The notes beneath the pieces are model-generated. The model had not been told where the DNA came from and made no database searches. It worked only from the letters and a program-made list of their open reading frames with translations. Source: Erysipelothrix urinaevulpis (GTDB lineage: Bacteria; Bacillota_I; Bacilli_A; Erysipelotrichales; Erysipelotrichaceae). From it: 64,000 nucleotides of DNA. Of the stretch, positions 36,020-45,377 are shown in pieces (within the stretch, counting starts at the first letter, position 1; each line of letters begins with the position of its first letter). The stretch spans positions 142,768 to 206,767 of the forward strand of contig NZ_WTTB01000004.1 in the NCBI RefSeq assembly GCF_009828835.1, read 5' to 3'. Made by a program: the position numbers and the translations under genes.

Positions 36020-37096
36020 TTAAATGCTCAATGATTCATTGTCTTCATCATACCAAACAGGGTTAATGAATTTTAGATAGCATTCTTCACCTTCTTCAAA
36101 AAACTTATGGTGAGGAGCTTGTACCTTAATTGTTTGTTCACCCATTTTAACATAGTATTCTGTATACTCTGCTAGAATAATACGACGTTCAATAATTGAT
36201 TTAAACCCAGTTTCTTTGTTTATTTCAATTTCACTTGGGCGAGTTGCAAGGGTTTTTACCAAGTGTTTTTTTGCGATATTACAGCTTATTTCTTGTTCTT
36301 GGTCGCCCTTTGCATAAACTTTTCCATCTTGTAAATCAACCTGGGTAAAGTTGGATTCACCTAAGAAGTTATGAACAAATAAATTAATGGGTTTATTGTA
36401 TAAGTTTTCAGGTGTATCAACTTGAATAATTTCTCCTTTATCCATGACCAACATGCGATCTGACAATGCCAAAGCTTCTGATTGGTCATGAGTAACAAAG
36501 ATAATTGTAAAGTTAAATTCTCGTTGTAAACGTTTAATTTCAAAACGCATACTTTCTCTTAGTTTAGGATCTAAGTTAGATAGAGGTTCATCTAACAATA
36601 GAATCCCTGGATTAACAACGATTGCACGAGCTAAGGCAATTCGTTGTTGTTCTCCACCCGATAAATCGGATGGATAAATGTGTGCTTGTTTGTCTAAGTT
36701 TGTTTGTTTTAAAGCAAGTTCAACTCTTTCTTTAATCTCTGCCTTGGATTTTTTTTGTACTTTCAATGGAAACGCAACGTTGTCAAAGACATTTAAATGT
36801 GGCCACACTGCGAAAGCTTGGAAAACCATTCCTAAGTTACGATCTTCAGGTTGAACGTATAAGTTTTTATCCTTTATAGAAACAGCTTTTCCTTCTAAAT
36901 GAATTTCACCTTCTGATAAGTCTTCAAATCCAGCAATCATTCTTAAAGTCGTTGTTTTCCCACATCCAGAAGGACCTAGGAATGAGAAACATTCGCCTTT
37001 TTTGATATTTAGACTGAAGTCATTAACAGCAGTTATGGTTCCAAGTGTTTTGGTTGTAAAGCGTTTCGTTACATTTTTTAATTCAATTTGATTCAT
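36020..37096 (-). CDS. ABC importer ATPase, FbpC/PotA type (second copy)
   Basis: 358 residues: Walker A GPSGCGKTT (about 39-47), signature LSGGEQQRIALARA (about 143-156), Walker B LLLDEPLSNLDP (about 163-174), then a C-terminal TOBE-like domain (about 240-358), as in iron, polyamine and sugar-phosphate importers. It is paralogous to the ATPase at 38826-39902; both flank the same fused permease. The four-gene unit is binding protein, ATPase, permease, ATPase. Confidence 0.85.
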   Translation of the reverse strand: MNQIELKNVTKRFTTKTLGTITAVNDFSLNIKKGECFSFLGPSGCGKTTTLRMIAGFEDLSEGEIHLEGKAVSIKDKNLYVQPEDRNLGMVFQAFAVWPHLNVFDNVAFPLKVQKKSKAEIKERVELALKQTNLDKQAHIYPSDLSGGEQQRIALARAIVVNPGILLLDEPLSNLDPKLRESMRFEIKRLQREFNFTIIFVTHDQSEALALSDRMLVMDKGEIIQVDTPENLYNKPINLFVHNFLGESNFTQVDLQDGKVYAKGDQEQEISCNIAKKHLVKTLATRPSEIEINKETGFKSIIERRIILAEYTEYYVKMGEQTIKVQAPHHKFFEEGEECYLKFINPVWYDEDNESLSI

Positions 37097-37098
37097 CG

Positions 37099-38826
37099 CT
37101 ATACTCCCTTTCTATCTTTGGTAATTTGCGTAATCACTGCATTACAAATAATAATTAACACAATTGTTAAGGTTGCAAGTGCACTCGCTTCTGTAATATA
37201 TCCATCTGAGCGAAGTGAATAAATCGAGACCCCTAGAGTTCTGGTATAAGGTCCATAGAGCAATGCACTCGTTGTTAATTCTCGCATGGCTGGTAGGAAA
37301 ATGAGGAAGAATCCAGATACCATGGCTGGCCTAATTAGAGGGAACGTTATATCTTTCAGAGATTCGGTATGTGAGGCACCACATGAACGGGAGGCTTCTT
37401 CTAATGACGGGTGAACCTGTCTTAAAGCAGCCGAGGAAGCGTTCATAGAGAATGATAGATAACGCGCTAAATAGGCAATTAAAATAATCCAAATTGTGTT
37501 GTACAAGTTAATTCCACCAATTTTCCCTGACCAAGCAAGAATAACCCCAATGGCTAAAACTGTACCTGGTAATGAATATGGAAGCATGGACAAGAACTCA
37601 AGAACACCTTTTCCTTTAGGTTTGATTTTAATAATAACATAAGCAATCATAACACCTAAGAACATATCAATGATACCTGCTGAAGTTGAAAGGAATAAGG
37701 AGTTTCTCAGACCATCGCGGACCATTGTATTATTAAATAAGATATTTGAATAGTTCTTAAACGTCATGTTCGCAAACGTTAATGGTAATCCGTAAGACTT
37801 CAACAGTCCAACAAGGAAAATCATACCCATTGGAACAACAACAACCACAAACAATGTAACAAACGAAACAATTAGAAGAGGTATTTTAGCTCCACGCAAC
37901 TTAATAAGTGTTGGACGCATACTCTTTCCTTTAATAATATCGTAACTTCCTGATTTCAAGAGCATTCTTTGAGCAATCAGAGCAACCGATACGACCAAGA
38001 CAAGCAAGATCGATAAGATTGAGGCTTCTCGAATCCCTTGGAAACTACCAGATGAACGGTTGATCAACTGGAATATACGAGTTGGAAGTGTATAAATGTT
38101 TTGTGAGAACCCTAAAATTGAAGGAACTCCAAAGTGTGAAAGTGATGAAATCATAATTAGAAGGGCACCTGATGAAATTGCTGGACGAACAAGTGGCAAG
38201 GTAATCTTGCGAATAACATAGCCTTGTTTTGCACCGGCAATACGAGCAGATTCTTCTAACGTTGGATCCATTCTTTCTAATGCACTAACAACTTGCATAA
38301 AAACAAATGGGAAGTAATACGATATCTCAACGAATATAATTCCCCAAAGCGAGTTGATATTGATTGGAGCGCTACTTAAGTTAAAAGTAGCCATTAACCA
38401 ATTATTCAAATATCCTCCACGACCTGATAATAATAAATCCCAGGCCATCGCTCCAAAGAAAGGTGGAAACATATAAGGAATACTAAACAAAGCGCGCATG
38501 AATCCCTTCATTGGGATATCACTACGACCTAAGAGCCATGCATAAAATAATCCCATTGCTGTCCCGATTAACGTAACCCAGAAAGCAATCTTAATTGTAT
38601 TCCACATTGATCCTAAGTTTTCAGGATCAAATAAAACTCGACCAAATGTCGCAATATCTAAACTACCATTACTAAATAAAGCATTATAGATAATCATCAT
38701 GACAGGGATAATTGCTACAATAAATAAAATTACAAAACTTAACACTGTCATAATTTGATCTAATGGTAATTTTTTTCCATCCAATGAGGCTAAATCTTTA
38801 TTTTTTCTAAATCTATTTTTAAACAT
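37099..38826 (-). CDS. Fused ABC permease, FbpB/AfuB type
   Basis: 575 residues with about 12 membrane segments arranged as two permease halves. Each half has an EAA-type loop that contacts the ATPase (EESARIAGAKQGYVIRKITL, about 192-211, and EEASRSCGASHTESLKDITF, about 475-494). Both halves are intact. Such fused permeases import ferric iron, 2-aminoethylphosphonate or hexose phosphates. It overlaps the upstream ATPase gene by one base. Confidence 0.87.
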   Translation of the reverse strand: MFKNRFRKNKDLASLDGKKLPLDQIMTVLSFVILFIVAIIPVMMIIYNALFSNGSLDIATFGRVLFDPENLGSMWNTIKIAFWVTLIGTAMGLFYAWLLGRSDIPMKGFMRALFSIPYMFPPFFGAMAWDLLLSGRGGYLNNWLMATFNLSSAPININSLWGIIFVEISYYFPFVFMQVVSALERMDPTLEESARIAGAKQGYVIRKITLPLVRPAISSGALLIMISSLSHFGVPSILGFSQNIYTLPTRIFQLINRSSGSFQGIREASILSILLVLVVSVALIAQRMLLKSGSYDIIKGKSMRPTLIKLRGAKIPLLIVSFVTLFVVVVVPMGMIFLVGLLKSYGLPLTFANMTFKNYSNILFNNTMVRDGLRNSLFLSTSAGIIDMFLGVMIAYVIIKIKPKGKGVLEFLSMLPYSLPGTVLAIGVILAWSGKIGGINLYNTIWIILIAYLARYLSFSMNASSAALRQVHPSLEEASRSCGASHTESLKDITFPLIRPAMVSGFFLIFLPAMRELTTSALLYGPYTRTLGVSIYSLRSDGYITEASALATLTIVLIIICNAVITQITKDRKGV

Positions 38827-39902
38827 TAATTTGCCTCACTTTCATAATAAAATTCTTTCATAAATTTCAATCCTACAGTTTCATTTTCGTCATAGTAACC
38901 ATTTTGTAAGACATCAAGTGCAGATTGTTGAACACGGATTATCTGATCACCCAATTCAACAAAGTAATTCGTAACATTCCCAAGGAAAGTCACTGATTTT
39001 ACTGTTGCTACACATTCCGACTCATCATCAAATACAATGTCCATTGGACGGACCGCTAGTTCATAAGCTTGTCCTTTTTCAATTGAATCATCAACATCTG
39101 AAATTTTGACTGAACCGTTTTTTGTCTCAATCATGATTGAATCATTTTTAATTTCTACCGGTATAAAATTGGATATACCAATAAATTTGAAAACAAAACG
39201 ATCAATTGGATTCATAACAATATCTATATCGTTACCAATTTGTCGCAAGTATCCTTGATTATCCATAATTGCTAAATGATCACACAACTGTAACGATGCT
39301 TCTTGATCATGAGAAATGTAAATAATCGTTGTACCAATCGTTTCTTGGATTTGACGAATTTCTTCAAGCATTGCTTCACGCAATTTTAAATCTAAGTTTG
39401 TGATGGGCTCATCCAGAACAATAAGTTCTGAAGATGAAACTAAGGCACGAGCAATCGCAACACGTTGTTGCTGTCCACCACTCAATTGTGAAGGTAAGTG
39501 CTTTGCATATTCAGACATTTGAACTTGCGCTAATGCCGCTTCTCCCATTTTAATTCTTTCTTCCTTTGGAACTTTACGTTTTTTCAAAGGATACATAACA
39601 TTTTCTAAAACTGTTAAATGTGGCCAAACCGCATAATCTTGAAATACTACTCCAATATTACGACGTTCTGGTGGTACATTAATTTTTTTCTTAGCATCAA
39701 ATACGCACATATCCCCAATGTGAATCGCACCTGTTTCTGGTTTGATAAAACCACATAGCATTCTAATCAATGTAGTTTTACCGCAACCAGATGGGCCAAT
39801 AACACCCATAATCTCTCCGTCTTCGACGTCAAGGCTAAGATTATCGATGATTTTTTTGTCTCCATAACTGAAAGACACATTTTCAAATCTTACTTTAGCC
39901 AT
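38826..39902 (-). CDS. ABC importer ATPase, FbpC/PotA type (first copy)
   Basis: 358 residues with Walker A GPSGCGKTT (about 36-44), signature LSGGQQQRVAIARA (about 138-151), Walker B IVLDEPITNLDL (about 158-169), and the TOBE-like C-terminal region. The length equals its paralogue at 36020-37096, but the sequences are well diverged. Two different ATPases could form a heterodimer on the asymmetric fused permease, or one may be the remnant of a duplication. Confidence 0.85.
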   Translation of the reverse strand: MAKVRFENVSFSYGDKKIIDNLSLDVEDGEIMGVIGPSGCGKTTLIRMLCGFIKPETGAIHIGDMCVFDAKKKINVPPERRNIGVVFQDYAVWPHLTVLENVMYPLKKRKVPKEERIKMGEAALAQVQMSEYAKHLPSQLSGGQQQRVAIARALVSSSELIVLDEPITNLDLKLREAMLEEIRQIQETIGTTIIYISHDQEASLQLCDHLAIMDNQGYLRQIGNDIDIVMNPIDRFVFKFIGISNFIPVEIKNDSIMIETKNGSVKISDVDDSIEKGQAYELAVRPMDIVFDDESECVATVKSVTFLGNVTNYFVELGDQIIRVQQSALDVLQNGYYDENETVGLKFMKEFYYESEAN

Positions 39903-39922
39903 TACTTTCTCCTTACTTAATA

Positions 39923-40948
39923 TTATTTAAATATTGCATCAAATTCTTTAAGAATTTCAGCACTTTCCTTCGCTACAATTGAATCATCAACTTGCATTGA
40001 TTTTGAAATAATCTCATCAATTGGCATTGATCCTTCTTTAATAACATCTGGTCTAATTGGTGTAGTATCTGTTGAAGCCAAGATTTCTTGACCTTCTTTT
40101 GAAATAATGAAGTCATAGAGAAGTTTTCCATTTTCTTGGTTTGGTGAATCTTTTACCAAAGCAATTGGACTTGAAACAACAACCATATCTTGGTCAGGGT
40201 ATGTAAAGCGAATACGTGATCCATCTTTTTCTAATGTTTGAGTAACATAGTCAACACCAATTGCTGCTTTATAAGCATTTGCCGCAACTTTTGTATGTGC
40301 TGAAGTTGTTCCTGATTCTAACTCAGTTCCTTGTTCTTTCAATTGTTTGAAGAAATCTAGACCGTAGTCAGGATGATTCATTAATCCAGCAACAAGATAG
40401 AATGTCGTTCCTGACTCTCCTGGGTCAGTCATAACAATTTGATCTTTAAACTCTGGTTTTAAGAGATCTTTCCATGTTTTAGGGATATTAGCATCTTCGA
40501 CGTTATCTTTATTTGTTGCTAATCCCATAACAACTAAACGTGCTCCAATATACATATTGTCTGGATCTTTAAATTTTTCGTTAATAACTTCTGCTTCTTT
40601 TGATTCATAAGGTTCTAAAATCCCTTGTTCTTTAAAAGTTACATAGTTTGACGGATCTCCAATCCAAACAACGTCTGTTGCAATTTGTCCTGATTGAGCT
40701 TCTGTTGCCATCTTTGTTGCTACTTTACCAGTACCTGCAGCATAATAATCCATTTTAATTTCTGGATATTTTGCTTCGAACCCTTTCTTTAAAGCATCGA
40801 GTTGAGCTTCTTTAAGTGATGAGTAAAGCATGACTTTGTTACCAGCATCTGCTTCCCCCTCTGAGGTATTGTCATCACCTTTCTTACCACAACCGGTAAG
40901 GACTAGCATTAAAACTAATACACTTAAAAGCATCTTTTTTGCTTTCAT
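39923..40948 (-). CDS. Extracellular substrate-binding lipoprotein, FbpA/AfuA type
   Basis: 341 residues with a lipoprotein signal (KKMLLSVLVLMLVLTGCGKK, lipobox LTGC, Cys20). The family-1-like fold of ferric/2-AEP/sugar-phosphate binders follows: VMLYSSLKEAQLDALKKGFE (about 39-58), YYAAGTGKVATKMATEAQSG, and VMTDPGESGTTFYLVAGLM (about 172-190). The Ser/Thr-rich GESGTT and AGTGK loops are of the anion-binding kind. I cannot decide between iron, phosphonate and hexose-phosphate; the divergent AraC sensor argues for an organic substrate. Confidence 0.8.
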   Translation of the reverse strand: MKAKKMLLSVLVLMLVLTGCGKKGDDNTSEGEADAGNKVMLYSSLKEAQLDALKKGFEAKYPEIKMDYYAAGTGKVATKMATEAQSGQIATDVVWIGDPSNYVTFKEQGILEPYESKEAEVINEKFKDPDNMYIGARLVVMGLATNKDNVEDANIPKTWKDLLKPEFKDQIVMTDPGESGTTFYLVAGLMNHPDYGLDFFKQLKEQGTELESGTTSAHTKVAANAYKAAIGVDYVTQTLEKDGSRIRFTYPDQDMVVVSSPIALVKDSPNQENGKLLYDFIISKEGQEILASTDTTPIRPDVIKEGSMPIDEIISKSMQVDDSIVAKESAEILKEFDAIFK

Positions 40949-41104
40949 TATAATTCCTCCCTTTTCTGTATGAATGCACTTACATCATAGGTAATAAGTG
41001 TTGTTTGTGATAGTTCAATATTTTGATTTAGAGCAAAACTCAAGATAATGAATGGGCTTTCAACACGGAAAGGTTTATGATAATATTAGTGTCGAGGTGA
41101 AGGT

Positions 41105-43174
41105 ATGAAATTTTTTAAATCTAAGCATTCTTATATGGCAACGACGTGGATTTTGAATATAATTATAGTTTTTATCTGTACTTCAGCGATTTTTATTGGT
41201 CTAGCGAGTTTCTATACAAAAAAACGATTAGATAGCTTCCTATCTTATAATGTAAAAATGCAAGAAGGAATCCAAGCAATGATAGACCACTCATTAGACA
41301 CCGTTCGTTATTCTGCCTTCAATACATTCTATTCACCCGATGTCGAGCGTTTAAGACATTCTGACAATCTAAATAATTATGAAATGATTCAAGGAACTCG
41401 ATCAATCAATTCGCTTGCAAGTACTAACACCTATATTCATTCCGTTTATGTCTATAATAAGGATGTTAATAAAGTATTTACAACTCATCTTGGTACCTTA
41501 ACAAAAGAAAACTTTGATGACATTGATGTCTTTAATCAAAAATATGACCAACCCACCCCACGGAATCTTAAAGTAAATAATAAACATATTTGGGTTTATA
41601 CATTGACCTTCAAGGATTTCAAAGAAGAAAATAGTTCACTGGTTGTGAATATTGACGCCAATATGTTTAATAATTCTATTTTTACCACCGATCAAGCGGA
41701 CGAATACCTTTATATACCATCCGTTAATAAAACATTTTATTCTGAAAACAATCAAAAAATAAGAGATATTGATGAGCTTGCTCACAAGTTCAACCATGAA
41801 ACAGGCTATGTACGGCTACCCAATAAACATTTATTATTCTACTCTTCCATGCCGAATCTAGGTTGGACCTTTATAAAAGAAATTGATCAAAGTTTAATTG
41901 GTCAATCTGATGCAATGATTCTAAGTTTTAGTTTTATTATTTTCTCTATCATTTCGATGATGTTTGGCTTACTCTATTTGAATATAAAGAAACGTTATCA
42001 TAAACCCCTTCGAAGTATTATTGATGAATTTAACATTGATGATCATGAAGATGCTCGATTTAATGCAGTATTACACCAATGGATAAATTCTCAGAAAATT
42101 CAAGGATTAAAAATTGAAGAGAATAAAAAACAAGATCACCTTGAACAAATTATTTTAGGTCAGTGTCAAAATTGCATTCAAGATATTGTGACTAACATTG
42201 ATTTTTTAACAGGATTCCACATGACGTTGTTTAGAAGTGATGCTCTTTTAATTGATACTTTAGAAGAGTATATGAAAGATATTCCCTATGAAATTGTCTT
42301 TTTAGGAAAATATACCGTACTATTTACACAACAACTGCATAAAGAACATTTTTTAAATATGAGTGATGCACTCCAAATATCAATCATTCAAAGCAGACAC
42401 TGCATGATTAATGATGCGAAAGATGGTTTTGATAATCTGAAAGAAATCGATGATCTCATCATCATGAATCCATCTCTTCTTTATCGTGATGAATCGAATT
42501 TGCCAGACTTCTCAATTGATTTAGATCAAACCATTGAATATGAAACAAATTTCCTACAATCTTTAATGAGGACTGAGCAACAGCAAGCGTGGGACGCTTT
42601 GAATCAGTGGTATGATTCATTAAAAAACGTCCGATACACTTCAATTTTGTTTTTCTATAATAAACTTTTTGTACGATTAAGAATTCTCATTGCTGAGGAA
42701 CTCCCTGAAGAGCCTATTATTTCAATTCGAGAATTTGAGGAGCGTTTACGCAATACAAATGATATCAAACATATTAACCATTACATTGAACATCTTGCCT
42801 ATCGTTACCTTGATTACCATGAAAGTAAAAAAGAAAATCGTATTTTAAATTTAATTTCCAATGTTAAAACCTTTATTGATAAAAATATTTGCGATCCTAA
42901 TTTCTCAACAAATTGTGTTTCAGAAGAATTTGATTTAAGTTCAACACACTTAAGTCGCCTCTTTAAAACCTATGAAACCTATTCTGTTAGTGAATATATT
43001 ACCATTTCTAGACTTGATCGAGCTTGTAATCTTTTAATAAACACAGATCGTTCGATTAAGGATATCTCAAAAGACTGTGGCATTATTAATACACCTTATT
43101 TCTACACGGTGTTTAAAAAATATTTTGATTGTTCACCTAGCCAATATAGAAAAAATAATAAAATAAAAAAGTAA
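41105..43174 (+). CDS. Membrane-anchored AraC-family sensor regulator
   Basis: 689 residues. A first membrane helix (about 14-36), an extracellular sensing region to about 270, a second helix (about 276-298), a long cytoplasmic linker, and a C-terminal AraC-type double HTH (about 585-685: CVSEEFDLSSTHLSRLFKTY and SIKDISKDCGIINTPYFYTV). This one-component layout senses outside and acts on DNA inside. It is divergent from the Fbp/Afu-type ABC operon and is its likely activator. A GAGGTGAAGG ribosome site precedes the start. Confidence 0.85.
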   Translation: MKFFKSKHSYMATTWILNIIIVFICTSAIFIGLASFYTKKRLDSFLSYNVKMQEGIQAMIDHSLDTVRYSAFNTFYSPDVERLRHSDNLNNYEMIQGTRSINSLASTNTYIHSVYVYNKDVNKVFTTHLGTLTKENFDDIDVFNQKYDQPTPRNLKVNNKHIWVYTLTFKDFKEENSSLVVNIDANMFNNSIFTTDQADEYLYIPSVNKTFYSENNQKIRDIDELAHKFNHETGYVRLPNKHLLFYSSMPNLGWTFIKEIDQSLIGQSDAMILSFSFIIFSIISMMFGLLYLNIKKRYHKPLRSIIDEFNIDDHEDARFNAVLHQWINSQKIQGLKIEENKKQDHLEQIILGQCQNCIQDIVTNIDFLTGFHMTLFRSDALLIDTLEEYMKDIPYEIVFLGKYTVLFTQQLHKEHFLNMSDALQISIIQSRHCMINDAKDGFDNLKEIDDLIIMNPSLLYRDESNLPDFSIDLDQTIEYETNFLQSLMRTEQQQAWDALNQWYDSLKNVRYTSILFFYNKLFVRLRILIAEELPEEPIISIREFEERLRNTNDIKHINHYIEHLAYRYLDYHESKKENRILNLISNVKTFIDKNICDPNFSTNCVSEEFDLSSTHLSRLFKTYETYSVSEYITISRLDRACNLLINTDRSIKDISKDCGIINTPYFYTVFKKYFDCSPSQYRKNNKIKK

Positions 43175-43192
43175 CCATGGGTTACTTTTTTA
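43167..43192. terminator. Bidirectional terminator between AraC sensor and TSUP genes
   Basis: AAAAAGTAACC and GGTTACTTTTT pair around ATG; it lies between convergent genes. Confidence 0.85.
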
Positions 43193-43981
43193 AAATAGTT
43201 GTCCTATAATTTTAATCGCATTGGTGATGTTGATAAAAAATATCACCGCAATGATACTTTGATAGACTTTTTTTACGGTGTCTGAATTGCATTTTTTATT
43301 ACAGTAAGCTCCGAGAGTACCACCAATTAACGCTGATACGATAATCAGTGGTAAAGGTTTTAAGTCATAACTTAAATAACTTGCATTAAGTATCTCATTG
43401 AGCAGCTTTGATCCTTGAGAAAATATAATACTCAGAATCGAGTAAATTGTAGCTTCTTTAATCGATAATGCATAGATAAGCATCAATAAAGCGACATTTA
43501 ATGGGCCTCCCCCGATGCCTAAAAAACTTGCTAAAAAACCTAATACAACGCCAATTGATATACTTTTACCATAACTTATCGTTAAATTAAGCGATACAGG
43601 CTGCTTGGAATAAAGATACGAGAAAATTAAGGTTATGATAATAATGATAATTTGAATTAGATTTACAAATAACTCATTTTTGGTTGAATTAAGTAAACTT
43701 GCGAAGACGATCGATCCTAAAACTCCCCCTATAATTGAACCACTGCTTATACCCACGGCAACTTGATAATTAATGGATGATTTCATTTGTATTTGCTTGA
43801 TTGTTGAAGCTATTGCCATAATAAAAACAGCGACTGATGAATAAAAAGATATTTCTACGAGACTATGAAACCCTAAAAAATCAAAAACAGGTTTAATAAT
43901 TGAACCGCCACCTAATCCGGATATTGCTCCCAAAATGTTTGCTGAAACAATCACCAAAGCATATATTATGAGTTTAATCAT
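43190..43981 (-). CDS. TauE/SafE (TSUP) family anion exporter
   Basis: 263 residues, eight hydrophobic segments, with the duplicated family motifs ISGLGGGSIIKPVFDFLGF (about 20-38) and LGIGGGPLNVALLMLIY (about 151-167). TSUP proteins carry sulfite, sulfoacetate, taurine-derived or other sulfur anions across the membrane. The start overlaps the stop of the sulfatase-maturase gene by 8 bases, which strongly suggests a role in exporting sulfate or sulfite released by the sulfatase; this link is inferred. Confidence 0.82.
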   Translation of the reverse strand: MIKLIIYALVIVSANILGAISGLGGGSIIKPVFDFLGFHSLVEISFYSSVAVFIMAIASTIKQIQMKSSINYQVAVGISSGSIIGGVLGSIVFASLLNSTKNELFVNLIQIIIIIITLIFSYLYSKQPVSLNLTISYGKSISIGVVLGFLASFLGIGGGPLNVALLMLIYALSIKEATIYSILSIIFSQGSKLLNEILNASYLSYDLKPLPLIIVSALIGGTLGAYCNKKCNSDTVKKVYQSIIAVIFFINITNAIKIIGQLF

Positions 43982-45113
43982 ATTGATTTATTTCCGAACT
44001 TTGAATAATTTTGTTTAGATGGAGAATTATTTGGGGTATCTTTGATGTAAACGTATCAAGGACATGTTGATAACCACAGAATGTTCCATCCTCACTTACG
44101 TACATTGTTTTATTCATCCGTTTACAGCCGTTTCCACACATCTTTTGGTAAGGACATGTGCCACACTTTAGCGATTCTGATTTTTTTGAAAAGATAAATT
44201 CCCAAGCTTTGGGCTGTGCTGATAGTTGAGCAAGGGTCAGTTCAGTAATATTTCCTAGGTAATAATCATCAAGAACATAAAAATCACAGGGAAAAACACT
44301 GCCGTCTGCTTCAATAACAAATTGTATTTGGCACCGTCCTAACATACCACAAGCAGTTTCTTGTCCTTTAACAAATAAGTTAAATATATCATCAAAGAGT
44401 TTAATGCTTAGATAATGTTTCTTTTCCAATTCTTTTAACCATCGATCAATCAAACAATCATAAAAGCTAGAAAAAAGTTCGGGTGTTAAGTTATACAGGT
44501 GTGAATTACACAAATTAAAGTCTTCCAAACACGGAATAAATTGGACATATTCAATCTTTTCTTGTAATAGAAAATCGAATATTTCATTTGGGTGTCTTGC
44601 AATCTCTTTACTTAAAACAGTTAGGACATTGTACTCAATTGAATACAGATCAAAAAGTTGTTTAGTGTGAATTACTTTATCATAGGAACCTTTTTGGAGC
44701 CATGTAACCCGTCCTTGATCATGAAATTCTTTGGGTCCATCAATCGATAAACCGACTAAAAAATTATATTTTTTGAAAAACTTACACCACTCATCGGTAA
44801 TTAAAGTCCCATTGGTTTGTATTGAATAGCTCACATTAATACTTTTTGTTTTCTTCTCGACATAATCGACCAAGGTTTGGAAATAGTCTAATCCATCAAT
44901 CGTTGGTTCTCCCCCTTGAAATGCTAATGTTAAATAATCACCTTCCTCCACACTTTTGAAGATGTTATCAATCATTTTATAGGTGGTTTCACTCGTCATT
45001 TTCCCATATGATTTTATATCTCTTAGAGAGCTTATATCATTGTAGAAGCAATACTTACATTTTAAATTACAAACGGATGATGCAGGTTTGATTAACACTG
45101 AAAATTGTCTCAT
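43974..45113 (-). CDS. Anaerobic sulfatase-maturating radical SAM enzyme
   Basis: 379 residues. The radical-SAM site is SVCNLKCKYCFYND (Cys at about 13, 17, 20). The SPASM region has CGMLGRCQ (about 257-264), FPCDFY and CGTCPYQKMCGNGCKR (about 317-332), giving the two auxiliary clusters of anSME. AFQGGEPTIDG (about 63-73) is the family GGEP motif. It oxidises the active-site Cys of sulfatases to formylglycine without oxygen. A Cys-type sulfatase is encoded at 51607-53064, so substrate and enzyme are in one region. Confidence 0.88.
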   Translation of the reverse strand: MRQFSVLIKPASSVCNLKCKYCFYNDISSLRDIKSYGKMTSETTYKMIDNIFKSVEEGDYLTLAFQGGEPTIDGLDYFQTLVDYVEKKTKSINVSYSIQTNGTLITDEWCKFFKKYNFLVGLSIDGPKEFHDQGRVTWLQKGSYDKVIHTKQLFDLYSIEYNVLTVLSKEIARHPNEIFDFLLQEKIEYVQFIPCLEDFNLCNSHLYNLTPELFSSFYDCLIDRWLKELEKKHYLSIKLFDDIFNLFVKGQETACGMLGRCQIQFVIEADGSVFPCDFYVLDDYYLGNITELTLAQLSAQPKAWEFIFSKKSESLKCGTCPYQKMCGNGCKRMNKTMYVSEDGTFCGYQHVLDTFTSKIPQIILHLNKIIQSSEINQYD

Positions 45114-45146
45114 GATAAATCCTTTCTATACGCTTTTAAACACAAC

Positions 45147-45174
45147 AAAAGGGAGACTGAAGTCTCCCTGTTTT
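45147..45174 (-). terminator. Terminator after the GH112 operon
   Basis: GGGAGACT and AGTCTCCC around GA; the minus strand ends the stem with CTTTTGTTGT. It separates the GH112/small-protein unit from the maturase gene. Confidence 0.75.
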
Positions 45175-45209
45175 GCCAATCTATTCTCAACAGTTAGCAT
45201 TCATATCGC

Positions 45210-45377
45210 TTAATTGAATTGTCGATTATATAAATATAATGATGTAATAATCATGCCTAAGCCAAGAAGCATCGTCGCTAATGACGATAAGGAAATCTCT
45301 TGATGCCCCTTTACCATGAGTGTTAAGCCTAGAATAACAAGCGCAAATCTAAAAACTAAACGAACCAGTTTCGACAT
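45210..45377 (-). CDS. 55-residue two-TM protein downstream of GH112
   Basis: A short frame whose ATG lies inside the last codons of the GH112 gene (28-29 base overlap). It encodes a basic N-terminus (SKLVRLVFR), a first hydrophobic helix (about 10-22), a short polar loop (KGHQE), a second helix (about 30-48) and the tail YLYNRQFN. A GGGG-containing site lies 10 bases upstream of the ATG. I recall small uncharacterised two-helix proteins of this size beside sugar ABC/GH112 genes in gut Firmicutes (DUF6903-like), but cannot verify it. Function unknown; a transporter accessory subunit is possible. Confidence 0.65.
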   Translation of the reverse strand: MSKLVRLVFRFALVILGLTLMVKGHQEISLSSLATMLLGLGMIITSLYLYNRQFN

